DNA of 19,985 nt from Lachnospiraceae bacterium (GCA_017435025.1 JAFSFU010000063.1:1-19985); one strand, 5' to 3'; shown: positions 7,009 to 14,498, counted from the stretch's first letter. A program made the numbers and translations. Notes: generated by a model from the letters alone, not told the origin.

Positions 7009-8112
7009 TTAAAAAATAATCGTAGTTTTTGTTTCCTGATCGAAAATCTGGATTTTCTCTGTATCAATACAAAGAGCAGCCATTTCCTCTTCTGCAATGG
7101 AAGGCTTCTGTTCCATCAGGCAGAAGGACTCTACCTCTCCAAGCAAAAATCTCACACGGTATGTATTTTCTTCCTGCTCTACTGCCAATACCTTAACGGC
7201 TGGATTTCCTTTTCCGGACTTTCTATCGATGACCTGCATTCCATTGGCACGGATTCCCACCGTTACTTCTTTCTTCTGATAACCTCCATCAAGAAGGTCC
7301 TTTCCCTTTTCTTTTGACAGCAGAATCTTTCCCTTTTTAAAATCAAGACCTGCCTGTCCATTTTCCTCAAGTACTACTGCCTGGAAAAAGTTCATCTGCG
7401 GATAACCTACCACACCGGCAACATAGCTGTTTTTCGGCTTTCTCACCATTTCCTCCGGCTTTCCGTCCTGACAGATCTCGCCTTTGTTCATAACAACCAT
7501 TCGCTTGCCAAGTGCAAAAGCGCTTCTCTGATTATCGGTCACGTAAATAACCGTTACATTCAATTTCTCATGGATACGAGCAAACTCTTTACGAATAACC
7601 ATCTGCATCTTTTCGTCCAAATCTGCAATCGTACTATCCAAAAGCAGCACACTCGGACGGCGCATTAACGCTCTGCCAAGAATCACGCGATAATAATCTT
7701 CTACACTCAACTCTTCTGTCTTTTTCTCAAGAACCTTCTCAAGATTCATAAGTGGTGCAATTTCACAGATTCTCTCGTCAATTTCCGTCTGCGGCATTTT
7801 TGCCAGACGAAGGGCAAAAGACAGATTATCTCTGGCGGTCATATCCGGATAAAGGATGCTGTTTTTAAAGATCATAGCTACATTTCTCTGCTTTGTATCA
7901 GCACCGGTCACATCTTGCCCACCCATCATCAGTTTTCCAGAGGTAATCTCTTCTAAACCTGCGATCATGCGAAGCAATGTAGACTTTCCGCATCCATCCT
8001 GCCCAACCAGGACCAAAAATTCTCTTTCATTTATTTCCAAACTTAAATCCTTGATGGCCTGCTGGTCACCAGGATACACTTTATTTACATGTTTTAATAC
8101 CAAGCCGGACAT
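7009..8112 (-). CDS. MalK/MsmK-like ABC ATPase with degenerate catalytic motifs
   Basis: The 367-residue protein has the layout of a carbohydrate-importer ATPase (MalK, MsmK, UgpC): an ABC domain (about 1-235) and a C-terminal OB-fold regulatory domain (about 240-367, with TVGIRANGMQ where the family has LGIRPE). Walker A is kept (GQDGCGKST, 37-45). The other motifs are changed. The Q-loop Gln is Lys83 (IFKNS). The LSGGQ signature is LSVED (135-139). Walker B reads LLLDS, so Ser160 replaces the catalytic Glu. The H-loop reads VTDNQ, so Asp193 replaces His. It probably binds ATP but should hydrolyse it poorly or not at all. It has its own ribosome binding site and terminator, and no permease or binding protein lies next to it. 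It could be a regulatory pseudo-ATPase or a diverged shared ATPase; the reading frame is intact, so it is not a pseudogene. Confidence 0.88.
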   Translation of the reverse strand: MSGLVLKHVNKVYPGDQQAIKDLSLEINEREFLVLVGQDGCGKSTLLRMIAGLEEITSGKLMMGGQDVTGADTKQRNVAMIFKNSILYPDMTARDNLSFALRLAKMPQTEIDERICEIAPLMNLEKVLEKKTEELSVEDYYRVILGRALMRRPSVLLLDSTIADLDEKMQMVIRKEFARIHEKLNVTVIYVTDNQRSAFALGKRMVVMNKGEICQDGKPEEMVRKPKNSYVAGVVGYPQMNFFQAVVLEENGQAGLDFKKGKILLSKEKGKDLLDGGYQKKEVTVGIRANGMQVIDRKSGKGNPAVKVLAVEQEENTYRVRFLLGEVESFCLMEQKPSIAEEEMAALCIDTEKIQIFDQETKTTIIF

Positions 8113-8140
8113 AGTCTCCTCCTGATTCCATATCTTGTGG

Positions 8141-8163
8141 ATTATATCCTACACAAAACCGAA
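8141..8163 (-). promoter_or_regulatory. Candidate -10 region for the degenerate ABC ATPase gene
   Basis: A perfect TATAAT lies at 8146-8141 on the minus strand, about 30 bases upstream of the ATG. No good -35 box lies 16 to 18 bases further upstream. The leader would be about 22 bases, just long enough to hold the AGGAGG at 8122-8117. Confidence 0.35.
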
Positions 8164-8256
8164 ATCTTTTTCCATATTGTAAATAACCAAAATATCATGA
8201 TTTTTTCCATCTATTTTGCATACATGCCATGTCTAACCGGGCAGAATACTCTGCAT

Positions 8257-8291
8257 TTATAAAAAATCCGATGGAAAAACCACCGGATTTT
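8257..8291 (-). terminator. Rho-independent terminator after the CPBP protease gene
   Basis: An 8-bp inverted repeat pairs 8263-8270 with 8284-8291, continued by a 3-bp inner stem around an A/T loop. On the minus strand it is followed by TTTTTTATAAA. It starts directly after the stop codon at 8293 and ends the thioesterase-to-CPBP gene group. Confidence 0.85.
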
Positions 8292-8292
8292 G

Positions 8293-9117
8293 TCAAAATT
8301 GCCGAACTGCCTCTGTCCGGCGTTTTTTGATATAGTATATGAAAATGACAATCCCGCTCATTACAGCTGAAATGAGATATGCCAGACAGGATAAACGTTC
8401 CTCTGTCATTTCAAACGGAAAACATCTATAAATCAAATGAGCGTCTGAGCCAATCACCAAATCACTCAAGTTGATGCAGGCGTGGAGCAGCACAGCTTTC
8501 CAGATACTTCCCGATTCGTATGTAACCACCGCAAGCAATGCTCCCATGGAGCCGGTTCCAAGAACAACAAAGACCATCATCCATGGTGTCATATTGCCAT
8601 TAAACAGATGCGCGCAGCCAAATACCAGCGAAACGATAAGAATTGCCTTCTTTATGCCAATTTTATCTTCCAACACCTTCATCAAATATCCGCGATAGAC
8701 CAGTTCCTCATTGAATCCAGAGCCAATTCCATAGTGTAAAAATTCAGCCACATATATGGGAATCAGAGAACCCTGCGGTTGTCCTGAAAAGTAAATTTCT
8801 TCGGCGAACAGAGATAGTATCATCTGCATTCCAAGCGGGAAACCGAGTGCGAAAGCGATATCTTTCCATGACAGTTTAAATTCTTTGAGTCTGCAGTCAG
8901 CCAAAGTATAATCGTACCGTTTTGACCAGCTTCGTACAAAAAGAATCATACAGACCGTGAAAAGCGCCACTTGAAACACATGTCTGCCGATACCGGAGAA
9001 AAGCCAGATTTGATTGATAAACCTTCGCGCGAGACCAAATACAGTCATAGCCATAAGCGAATTCCAAATAACATCTGCCCATATCGGCAATGACTTCTCA
9101 TAAGCTCTGTTGTTCAT
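8293..9117 (-). CDS. CPBP-family intramembrane metalloprotease
   Basis: This 274-residue membrane protein has about seven to eight hydrophobic segments and the three hallmark motifs of the CPBP (Abi/Rce1-like) family: EELVYR (Glu137, Glu138, Arg142), FGCAH (Phe166, His170) and HACIN (His212, Asn216). These residues form the active site in Rce1-type glutamate intramembrane proteases. Substrates cannot be predicted; members act in CAAX processing, bacteriocin self-immunity and signalling. There is no bacteriocin gene nearby. The start at 9117 has AGAAAGG upstream at about 4 bases. It follows ridA by 69 bases, with a GC-rich hairpin between them but no clear promoter, so it is probably reached by read-through. 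A terminator follows. Confidence 0.93.
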   Translation of the reverse strand: MNNRAYEKSLPIWADVIWNSLMAMTVFGLARRFINQIWLFSGIGRHVFQVALFTVCMILFVRSWSKRYDYTLADCRLKEFKLSWKDIAFALGFPLGMQMILSLFAEEIYFSGQPQGSLIPIYVAEFLHYGIGSGFNEELVYRGYLMKVLEDKIGIKKAILIVSLVFGCAHLFNGNMTPWMMVFVVLGTGSMGALLAVVTYESGSIWKAVLLHACINLSDLVIGSDAHLIYRCFPFEMTEERLSCLAYLISAVMSGIVIFIYYIKKRRTEAVRQF

Positions 9118-9143
9118 CTACCTTTCTTCCTCCCGTTACTTTT

Positions 9144-9175
9144 AAAGCCGACACCGGATCACCGGTATCGGCTTT
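9144..9175 (-). other. GC-rich hairpin between ridA and the CPBP gene
   Basis: A 14-bp inverted repeat (9144-9157 with 9162-9175, one wobble pair on the minus-strand RNA, 4-base loop) starts 11 bases after the ridA stop. The 3' side is followed by AAAAG and not by a U-run, so it looks like a weak terminator at best, or an mRNA-stabilising or processing hairpin. In plus orientation it is followed by T-rich sequence, but no plus-strand gene lies upstream. Confidence 0.6.
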
Positions 9176-9186
9176 CATTGTATTTC

Positions 9187-9561
9187 TTATTTTACAGCGA
9201 TTGCTTCCATCTCGATCAGAACGCCCTTCGGCAGCTTTGCAACTTCTACGCAAGCACGAGCCGGGCACTCATTTACGAAGTACTTTGCATAGACAGCGTT
9301 GATAGCAGCGAAATCATCCATATGCTGGATAAATACTGTTGTCTTAACAACGTTCTCTAAGCATGTGCCAGCAGCCTCTAACAGGTTCTTCATGTTGATC
9401 ATTACCTGCTCAGCCTGTGCCTCAACACCTTCCGGAACTTCACCAGTTGCCGGGTTTACCGGGATCTGGCCGGATGCGAATACGAATCCGTTTGCTTCGA
9501 TTGCTTGGGAATACGGGCCAATTGCTGCCGGTGCATTAGTTGTGCTGATTACTTTCTTCAT
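9187..9561 (-). CDS. ridA: RidA-family 2-iminobutanoate/2-iminopropanoate deaminase
   Basis: RidA hydrolyses reactive enamines and imines released by PLP-dependent dehydratases, such as 2-aminoacrylate, to 2-ketoacids and ammonia. The 124-residue protein has the full YjgF/RidA pattern: N-terminal ISTTNAPAAIGPYSQA, central FASGQIP, and C-terminal CPARACVEVAKLPKGVLIEMEA. The carboxylate-binding arginine (Arg102 here, Arg105 in E. coli) and the conserved Glu117 are present, so an active deaminase is expected. Its ATG at 9561 overlaps the stop of the S1-domain gene by four bases (ATGA), indicating coupled translation. Confidence 0.96.
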   Translation of the reverse strand: MKKVISTTNAPAAIGPYSQAIEANGFVFASGQIPVNPATGEVPEGVEAQAEQVMINMKNLLEAAGTCLENVVKTTVFIQHMDDFAAINAVYAKYFVNECPARACVEVAKLPKGVLIEMEAIAVK

Positions 9562-10415
9562 TTTGTTTCCTCCAATGCTTTAATATTTTTTTCTGTAATT
9601 TCTATGCGGCCCTCTTTTAACAGATGGCCAACTGCGCGTTTAAACGCATTTTTACTGAGTTTAAATTCTCTCGCGATCACTTCCGGTGACGCCTTATCAT
9701 TGAACGGAAGAACTCCGTCAAACTCCATAATTACCTGCATCACCAGTTCTGCATCCGAGAAGATCTGGTTGTGGGCCTTATCTCTTGCACTGAGATCCAG
9801 TTTACCATCCTCGCGCACCTTCGTCACGCGGGCATGAACCTCCTGTCCCACCTTAAAACCGCCAAACAGTTCACGTTTCGGGATCATACCGTGGTAACGC
9901 TCATCGACTGCCACAAAAGCGCCGAGATCCGGATTGATTTCAAAAATAAAACCGTTGACCTCGTCACCCACACGGTACGGGGCATCACTTCTCAGATACG
10001 GGTACGCTTTCATCGTTGCTGCAAGACGTTTGCTCTTATCTACATAAAGAGCCACCAGGATCTTCTCTCCCTTTCTCACCGGGCGAGTCTGCTCCTTGAA
10101 CGGAAGCAGCAAATCTTTCTCCAGTCCCATATCCAGGAATGCACCAATCTTGGAGATTTCCAACACCTCCAAAACAGCGGTCTCACCGATCGATACCTTC
10201 GGCACGGTCGTTGTAGCGATAATACGGTCTTCGGAATCTTTATACAAAAAGACTTCCAGCTTATCTCCGACTTTTGTTCCATCCGGCACCTGCTTCTTCG
10301 GAAGAAGCACGCCTTTCTCAAGCGGATCGGAGCATCTTGCAGATTCTGCCAGATATACGCCGAAATCTTTTACCTTCATAACCTCAAGGGTCTGCATCTT
10401 TCCAAGTTCCATCAT
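9558..10415 (-). CDS. cvfB: CvfB-like S1-domain RNA-binding protein
   Basis: The 285-residue protein has the CvfB/YitL architecture: three S1-like OB folds (about 8-70, 73-140 and 146-212) and a winged-helix C-terminal domain (about 218-280). The third S1 domain is the clearest, with GDEVNGFIFEINPDLGAFV and GQEVHARVTKVREDGKLDLS. In Staphylococcus aureus CvfB binds RNA and affects virulence gene expression; here a general RNA-binding or post-transcriptional role is the most that can be said. Two ATGs are adjacent (10415 and 10412); the first is taken, with AAGGAGAGG 9 bases upstream. It lies 39 bases after the thioesterase gene and overlaps ridA by four bases. Confidence 0.9.
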   Translation of the reverse strand: MMELGKMQTLEVMKVKDFGVYLAESARCSDPLEKGVLLPKKQVPDGTKVGDKLEVFLYKDSEDRIIATTTVPKVSIGETAVLEVLEISKIGAFLDMGLEKDLLLPFKEQTRPVRKGEKILVALYVDKSKRLAATMKAYPYLRSDAPYRVGDEVNGFIFEINPDLGAFVAVDERYHGMIPKRELFGGFKVGQEVHARVTKVREDGKLDLSARDKAHNQIFSDAELVMQVIMEFDGVLPFNDKASPEVIAREFKLSKNAFKRAVGHLLKEGRIEITEKNIKALEETK

Positions 10416-10454
10416 GTCTTTCGTCCTCTCCTTCCGGCACAGACGTTCTGTACC

Positions 10455-11168
10455 TTACTTTCTTGTTCTCAATTCCACATTGGCATAAACACTGCCATCT
10501 TCTGCACAGAGAGAAACCAAATACGTTCCATCCGTCTCTGCACATTTCAAAATGATCTCATCACCTAAAACAGCGGCCTTTTTATACTCCGCACGAATTC
10601 CATCGATCTCGCATCTCTCCGGCAGTACCTCACAGGCAATATCTACATACTGCACATTGTTTACATGCAGATTCACATCCAGATGATGTTTCATCACAGA
10701 CAGACGTCCTACCTCGGTCATCTCAGCCGGCAATGCAATCTTTCTCGGCAGTTCATCCATCTCGATCCGCGGTTCCACCGTTGGATATGGAGCAATATCT
10801 TCCGCTGTCGGCTTTACCGGTCTTCCTGTTTCCATACTGGTCAAAAACCAACAGGAATCTGCTTTTACCAGATAATTTCCTTCTGCATCTTTGATCGCGA
10901 AGTTTCGCAGGCCATAAATCCCCTTAAAATCATACGGCCATGTGCAGATCGTAATTTCCTCTGCCACATCCGGTCTTCGAAGAACTTCCACATTCCATGC
11001 GGAAAGCAGCCAGGACTTCTTTGTCTGATCCATATAGGAAAAACCGGCACCCACATCCTCCGACTGGAAGATCGAGCAGTCCTGCAGATAATTCATTAAG
11101 CCGGTAATGGACAGTTTCTTATCCGGATCTGTTTCACTGAATCGGACACGACTGTTAAAACTATACAT
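10455..11168 (-). CDS. Acyl-ACP thioesterase (FatA/FatB-like)
   Basis: The 237-residue protein has the double hot-dog fold of acyl-ACP thioesterases, which release fatty acids from acyl carrier protein. The first hot-dog covers about 1-125 and carries FSETDPDKKLSITGLMNYLQD. The second (about 150-237) carries DVNLHVNN (164-171), with the Asp, Asn and His that form the active-site motif in the plant and bacterial enzymes. The start is the ATG at 11168, with AAGGAG 7 bases upstream; a GTG eight codons earlier has no suitable site. A near-consensus promoter lies at 11260-11288, and a terminator-like hairpin lies between it and this gene. cvfB and ridA follow closely on the same strand. Chain-length preference cannot be read from sequence. 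Confidence 0.92.
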   Translation of the reverse strand: MYSFNSRVRFSETDPDKKLSITGLMNYLQDCSIFQSEDVGAGFSYMDQTKKSWLLSAWNVEVLRRPDVAEEITICTWPYDFKGIYGLRNFAIKDAEGNYLVKADSCWFLTSMETGRPVKPTAEDIAPYPTVEPRIEMDELPRKIALPAEMTEVGRLSVMKHHLDVNLHVNNVQYVDIACEVLPERCEIDGIRAEYKKAAVLGDEIILKCAETDGTYLVSLCAEDGSVYANVELRTRK

Positions 11169-11208
11169 GTCCTTCTCCTTTCTGTTTTCCACCTGTTCTT
11201 ACTAGTGG

Positions 11209-11244
11209 AAAAAGCTCCAATTCCATACGAAATCAGAGCTTTTT
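11209..11244 (-). terminator. Intrinsic terminator between the thioesterase promoter and its gene
   Basis: Plus-strand 11209-11217 pairs with 11236-11244 (9 bp, AAAAAGCTC with GAGCTTTTT). An inner 5-bp stem with a 4-base loop makes an A-tract, stem, U-tract layout on the minus-strand RNA. It is the expected terminator for the M20 gene that stops at 11296. It also lies downstream of the promoter at 11260-11288, so the thioesterase transcript must pass through it. Confidence 0.75.
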
Positions 11245-11259
11245 GCTGTTCGCGATTTA

Positions 11260-11288
11260 ATTTTAATATGCTTTAAAACCTTTGTCAA
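11260..11288 (-). promoter_or_regulatory. Near-consensus SigA promoter upstream of the thioesterase gene
   Basis: The -35 box is a perfect TTGACA (11288-11283), the spacer is 17 bases, and the -10 box is TAAAAT (11265-11260), on the minus strand. Transcription should start near 11253, giving a leader of about 85 bases. It begins only 8 bases past the stop codon of the preceding M20 gene. Confidence 0.85.
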
Positions 11289-11295
11289 GCGACTG

Positions 11296-12420
11296 TTAGC
11301 AGGTCTTTGCAAACTCCTGCAAAACAGTAATCGCATCTTCAAATTTTGCGATTTCTACATATTCATTCGGCTTATGGGCCATGAAAGGCTCACCCGGTCC
11401 AAACAGAAGAATTCTCTTTTGATCCTCGCGATCCAGAACAGATGCATCCGTAAAGAAATTAATGCCCAGTTTTTCACCACCATATCCCTGCTCCTGTAAG
11501 ATTTTACGAAGCCCGGATGTCATCGGATGTGTATCGGCAATCTCAATGGCTCTGCGATTATTTAACGGAGTAAAGACACCCGAGAATCTCGGATCAGCAC
11601 TCTTTTCACAGCTTAATGCTTCCTCTGCACGACGGATTACTTTCTCTGTCGTAAGTCCCGGCACCATACGGATATCCATTACGATGCGGCACTGGTCCGG
11701 AGTCATATTGTTGGCCACGCCGCCCTGGATCATTGTGATCTGAGCTGTGGAGGTTCCAAGAAGTTCATGTCCAAACTGCTGCACATACTCCTGTACCTCA
11801 TTGGCAATCCGAACGGCACACACCACCGCATTGGCACCTTCCTTTGGGTAAGCGCCATGGCTGGTCTTACCATTGATACAGATTTCCAGCCACAGACAGC
11901 CTTTCTGAGCAACGCCCAGCTTCATGCCGGTCGGTTCACCCACCAGCATCCATTCGGCCTCTGCCATTTTCCCTTCCTTCAGAACCATCTCTGCGCCGAG
12001 TCCGTTTTTCTCCTCATCGCAGGTTCCAAGGAACTGGATGTTACAGGCCGGTTTTTCATCCAAATGGCACAGTGCATAAGCCATCGCCACCAGACCGCTC
12101 TTCATATCGGAAGTACCTCTGGCAAACAGTTTTCCATCCATTTCCACCGCTTTGGCCGGATCCGTATTCCATTCATCCGGATTACCATAAGGAACGGTGT
12201 CCAAATGGCCATTCCAGATTACAGTACGGCTCGAATCCTTACCCGGCACAAAAGCAATGACATTGGCATGGGTATCATCTATTCTCTGCACCGACGCTTC
12301 GATTCCATGCTCAACAAAATAGTTCGCAAGGAATTCTGCCACAGCGCCCTCTTCGTCTTTGGAATTCACAGATGGAATTTCCAAAACCTGCTTCAAAAGA
12401 TCAACTGCATCTTTTTTCAT
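11296..12420 (-). CDS. M20-family zinc amidohydrolase/peptidase (ArgE/DapE-like)
   Basis: This 374-residue protein belongs to the M20 family of two-zinc hydrolases that remove N-acyl groups or cleave small peptides. The metal and catalytic residues are all present: His72 and Asp74 in GHLDTVP, Asp105 in RGTSDMK, Glu136/Glu137 in CDEEKNG, Glu162 in GEPTG, and His349 in MAHKPNE. A dimerisation domain (about 175-285) is inserted, with GKTSHGAYPKEGANAV. The ATG at 12420 has AAAGGTGG about 8 bases upstream; an in-frame GTG at 12432 does not. It lies 29 bases after the amidotransferase-like gene and is probably the last gene of a three-gene operon. Substrate is unknown: ArgE, DapE and peptidase activities are all possible. 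Confidence 0.92.
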   Translation of the reverse strand: MKKDAVDLLKQVLEIPSVNSKDEEGAVAEFLANYFVEHGIEASVQRIDDTHANVIAFVPGKDSSRTVIWNGHLDTVPYGNPDEWNTDPAKAVEMDGKLFARGTSDMKSGLVAMAYALCHLDEKPACNIQFLGTCDEEKNGLGAEMVLKEGKMAEAEWMLVGEPTGMKLGVAQKGCLWLEICINGKTSHGAYPKEGANAVVCAVRIANEVQEYVQQFGHELLGTSTAQITMIQGGVANNMTPDQCRIVMDIRMVPGLTTEKVIRRAEEALSCEKSADPRFSGVFTPLNNRRAIEIADTHPMTSGLRKILQEQGYGGEKLGINFFTDASVLDREDQKRILLFGPGEPFMAHKPNEYVEIAKFEDAITVLQEFAKTC

Positions 12421-12449
12421 AGATGTTCCCACCTTTCCGCCTTAAAACC

Positions 12450-13193
12450 TTATTTATTGATCAGCCATTTTGCCATGTTCTGGAACAGCGGGTTGTAACC
12501 TTCCCAGTTGCAGAACTCCGGCGGAGCCCAGTGCGGAGCACAGTCTGTTGTGAAGACTGCAGAACGTCCTTTTCCATACTCGCCAAGAGCGATAAATGGA
12601 TTTTCATCAACAGTTGCAAGCAGTTCAGCGCCTTCTTTTAAGATTGTCTTGTTGTAACCAAGAACTCTCGGCCACTCACCAAGACCTGCAAGGATCTCAT
12701 GCTCTTTTACAGTTACCGGCTGTACGCCTTCACAGTGCTCGATGCGGTCGTCTGTCGGAAGAACCTGTACCGGAAGAACTTCCTGAACCGCTGTATCCTG
12801 CCATTTACCCTTACCATCGATACCGGAGAATGTCATGTAACCGCCGATCATCAGAAGTGCGCCGCCCTCAAGAACGTAATCGCGGATCAGGTTGCAGCGG
12901 TTCGGTTTTAATTCACTCTTTGTGAATGTTGCTGTCGGAAGAAGCAGTGTATTTGCGCCGATATCAGAGAGAACGATCAGATCATACTGCTGTAACTCTT
13001 CCAGTGTATACGGGAAGTTATCCATTGCTTCGTGGTTCGGCATAAATGTGAAATCATAGCCGCCTTTTTCCATTGCTGCCTGGAAGAACTGGTGTCCTGT
13101 CTCGTAAACAGATGTATAGAAGGTATCAAAACCTTTTACATGTGTTGTAAAGCTCATCCAGGATTCGCCTACTAAAAGTACTTTCTTTGCCAT
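12450..13193 (-). CDS. Glutamine-amidotransferase-like protein (DUF1355 type), no Cys nucleophile
   Basis: The 247-residue protein has a flavodoxin-like class I amidotransferase fold: a beta strand MAKKVLLVGESW, a YDLIVLSDIGAN strand-turn (about 70-81), and the nucleophile-elbow region at GALLMIGGYMTFSG (111-124). Where active glutaminases have a cysteine (GxCxG), this protein has Tyr119 in GGYMTF. The C-terminal HWAPPEF and WEGYNPLF motifs recall the putative glutamine amidotransferase family PF07090. It is therefore unlikely to be a conventional glutaminase; a binding or other hydrolytic role is possible. The AGGAGG site 7 bases before the ATG at 13193 fixes the start. It sits between two M20 hydrolase genes with gaps of about 30 bases, so its function is probably tied to theirs. 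Confidence 0.82.
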   Translation of the reverse strand: MAKKVLLVGESWMSFTTHVKGFDTFYTSVYETGHQFFQAAMEKGGYDFTFMPNHEAMDNFPYTLEELQQYDLIVLSDIGANTLLLPTATFTKSELKPNRCNLIRDYVLEGGALLMIGGYMTFSGIDGKGKWQDTAVQEVLPVQVLPTDDRIEHCEGVQPVTVKEHEILAGLGEWPRVLGYNKTILKEGAELLATVDENPFIALGEYGKGRSAVFTTDCAPHWAPPEFCNWEGYNPLFQNMAKWLINK

Positions 13194-13223
13194 ATCTAAA
13201 TCCTCCTAAAATTATTTTCTAAT

Positions 13224-14498
13224 TTATTTTGAGCCCCATTCCAGAATAAGCTCTGCATATACCAGAATGACATTCAAATAATCTTCAACACTTACCCACT
13301 CATCAATACCATGACACTGAGCCAGACCGCCCGGACCATAGATCACAGTCGGACAATCTGCAATATTTCTCCAAAGTCTTGCATCGTTGCCGCACATACA
13401 GCCATCGATCACAAGCTCTGTACCCATCTGTGTTTGATATGCATTTCGAATGGTTTCCACGAACGCGTGATCTGCCTTCTGCTCAAAGCCGTTACCTGCC
13501 TGGTAAACCGTGATCTTTGGCATGTGGTCTGCCATCCACGCATCGCCTTTTGCGGTTCTCTCCACAACTTCGGTAAACTCACGGATCACCTGGTTATGGC
13601 TCATCATATTCGGAATGTAATGCACGCATGTGGAGAAGGAACAATAATCCGGAACTGTGGAACCGGCTGTACCGCCCTCGATCACACCAATGTTCAGATT
13701 CGGCGGCGGGAGAAGCGGATGTTTATACTCTAATAGCCAGTTATGTTCCATTTCATTTAATGCCTGGATCACTTTGATCGCTTTTTCAATGGCATTTACA
13801 CCATTTTTCTTTCCACCGGAATGACAGGACTTTCCTTCAAATTCTACTTTAAAGAATACCCATCCCATATGTGCCAGCATCAGTTTGCCGTCACAGTTTT
13901 CGCAGTTCACAACACCGTCGGCTTTCAAACCGCGCATAACCGCCTGCATGGAGCCATTACCGCCGCCTTCTTCATCACACACAGAAATGATGATCACATC
14001 GCCCGGCAGTTCCATACCGGCATCCTGAATCAGTTTGACTGCCATAGCAGAAGCCATCAGGCCGGCTTTCATATCGGCAGTGCCACGTCCGTACATTTTT
14101 CCATCACGAATATCCGGCTGGAACGGCGGCGTGGTCCACTCGTCCACTTCATCTGCCGGCATAACATCGATATGGCTGTTGAACAGGATACTCTTACCGC
14201 CCTTATTACCCTTAAAAGTAGCATATACATTATAGCGGTTCTCCTGGTTATGTCCCAGATTTCCTTCCTGATGCTTTTCAAAGCACTCCTGAATCACAGC
14301 CTCATCCATATCGTCCTTTACAATCTCGCTGGCACCCATCTCTTCAAACAGACGGATCATATAATCCTGTCCCTCTGCCTCCAGACCGCCTTTGATTCCA
14401 TGTCCGATATCATGAGTATCGATGGCAATGAGGTTTTTCAATTGTTCGATATAATATTCTTTGTTCTGTTCCAGAACTTCACGAAGTTTTGTACTCAT
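13224..14498 (-). CDS. M20-family zinc hydrolase (acetylornithine deacetylase-like)
   Basis: This 424-residue M20 enzyme is larger than its neighbour at 11296-12420 and only distantly similar to it. Metal residues are visible: His109 and Asp111 in SHIDVMP, Asp142 in GRGTADMK, Glu176/Glu177 in CDEEGGG, and His396 in QCHGIDEW. The segment that normally reads GEPT is NCENCDG here (Glu200), a departure from the common form. The dimerisation domain (about 215-330) contains GKSCHSGGKKNGVNA. The ATG at 14498 has AGGAGG 7 bases upstream. It is the first gene of a small operon and is followed by the amidotransferase-like gene after 30 bases. N-acyl amino acid or peptide hydrolysis is likely; the exact substrate cannot be assigned. 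Confidence 0.92.
   Translation of the reverse strand: MSTKLREVLEQNKEYYIEQLKNLIAIDTHDIGHGIKGGLEAEGQDYMIRLFEEMGASEIVKDDMDEAVIQECFEKHQEGNLGHNQENRYNVYATFKGNKGGKSILFNSHIDVMPADEVDEWTTPPFQPDIRDGKMYGRGTADMKAGLMASAMAVKLIQDAGMELPGDVIIISVCDEEGGGNGSMQAVMRGLKADGVVNCENCDGKLMLAHMGWVFFKVEFEGKSCHSGGKKNGVNAIEKAIKVIQALNEMEHNWLLEYKHPLLPPPNLNIGVIEGGTAGSTVPDYCSFSTCVHYIPNMMSHNQVIREFTEVVERTAKGDAWMADHMPKITVYQAGNGFEQKADHAFVETIRNAYQTQMGTELVIDGCMCGNDARLWRNIADCPTVIYGPGGLAQCHGIDEWVSVEDYLNVILVYAELILEWGSK

Noticed and set aside
5919..7019. Long plus-strand open frame (366 codons) opposite the CdaR-like regulator
   Set aside because: It lies antisense to a gene with clear family motifs, runs into the terminator region, has no ribosome binding site and shows no recognisable domain.
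6909..7100. Possible small genes in the A/T-rich gap before the regulator gene
   Set aside because: Open frames here are low-complexity Phe/Lys-rich products of the terminator and A/T tracts, without ribosome binding sites.
9771..10568. Plus-strand open frame of 265 codons opposite the cvfB and thioesterase genes
   Set aside because: It spans the boundary of two well-supported minus-strand genes, has no ribosome binding site and no family features.
11185..11212. Second hairpin considered as an antiterminator for the thioesterase leader
   Set aside because: Its 3' arm is transcribed only after RNA polymerase has passed the terminator, so it cannot form in time to prevent termination by that route.
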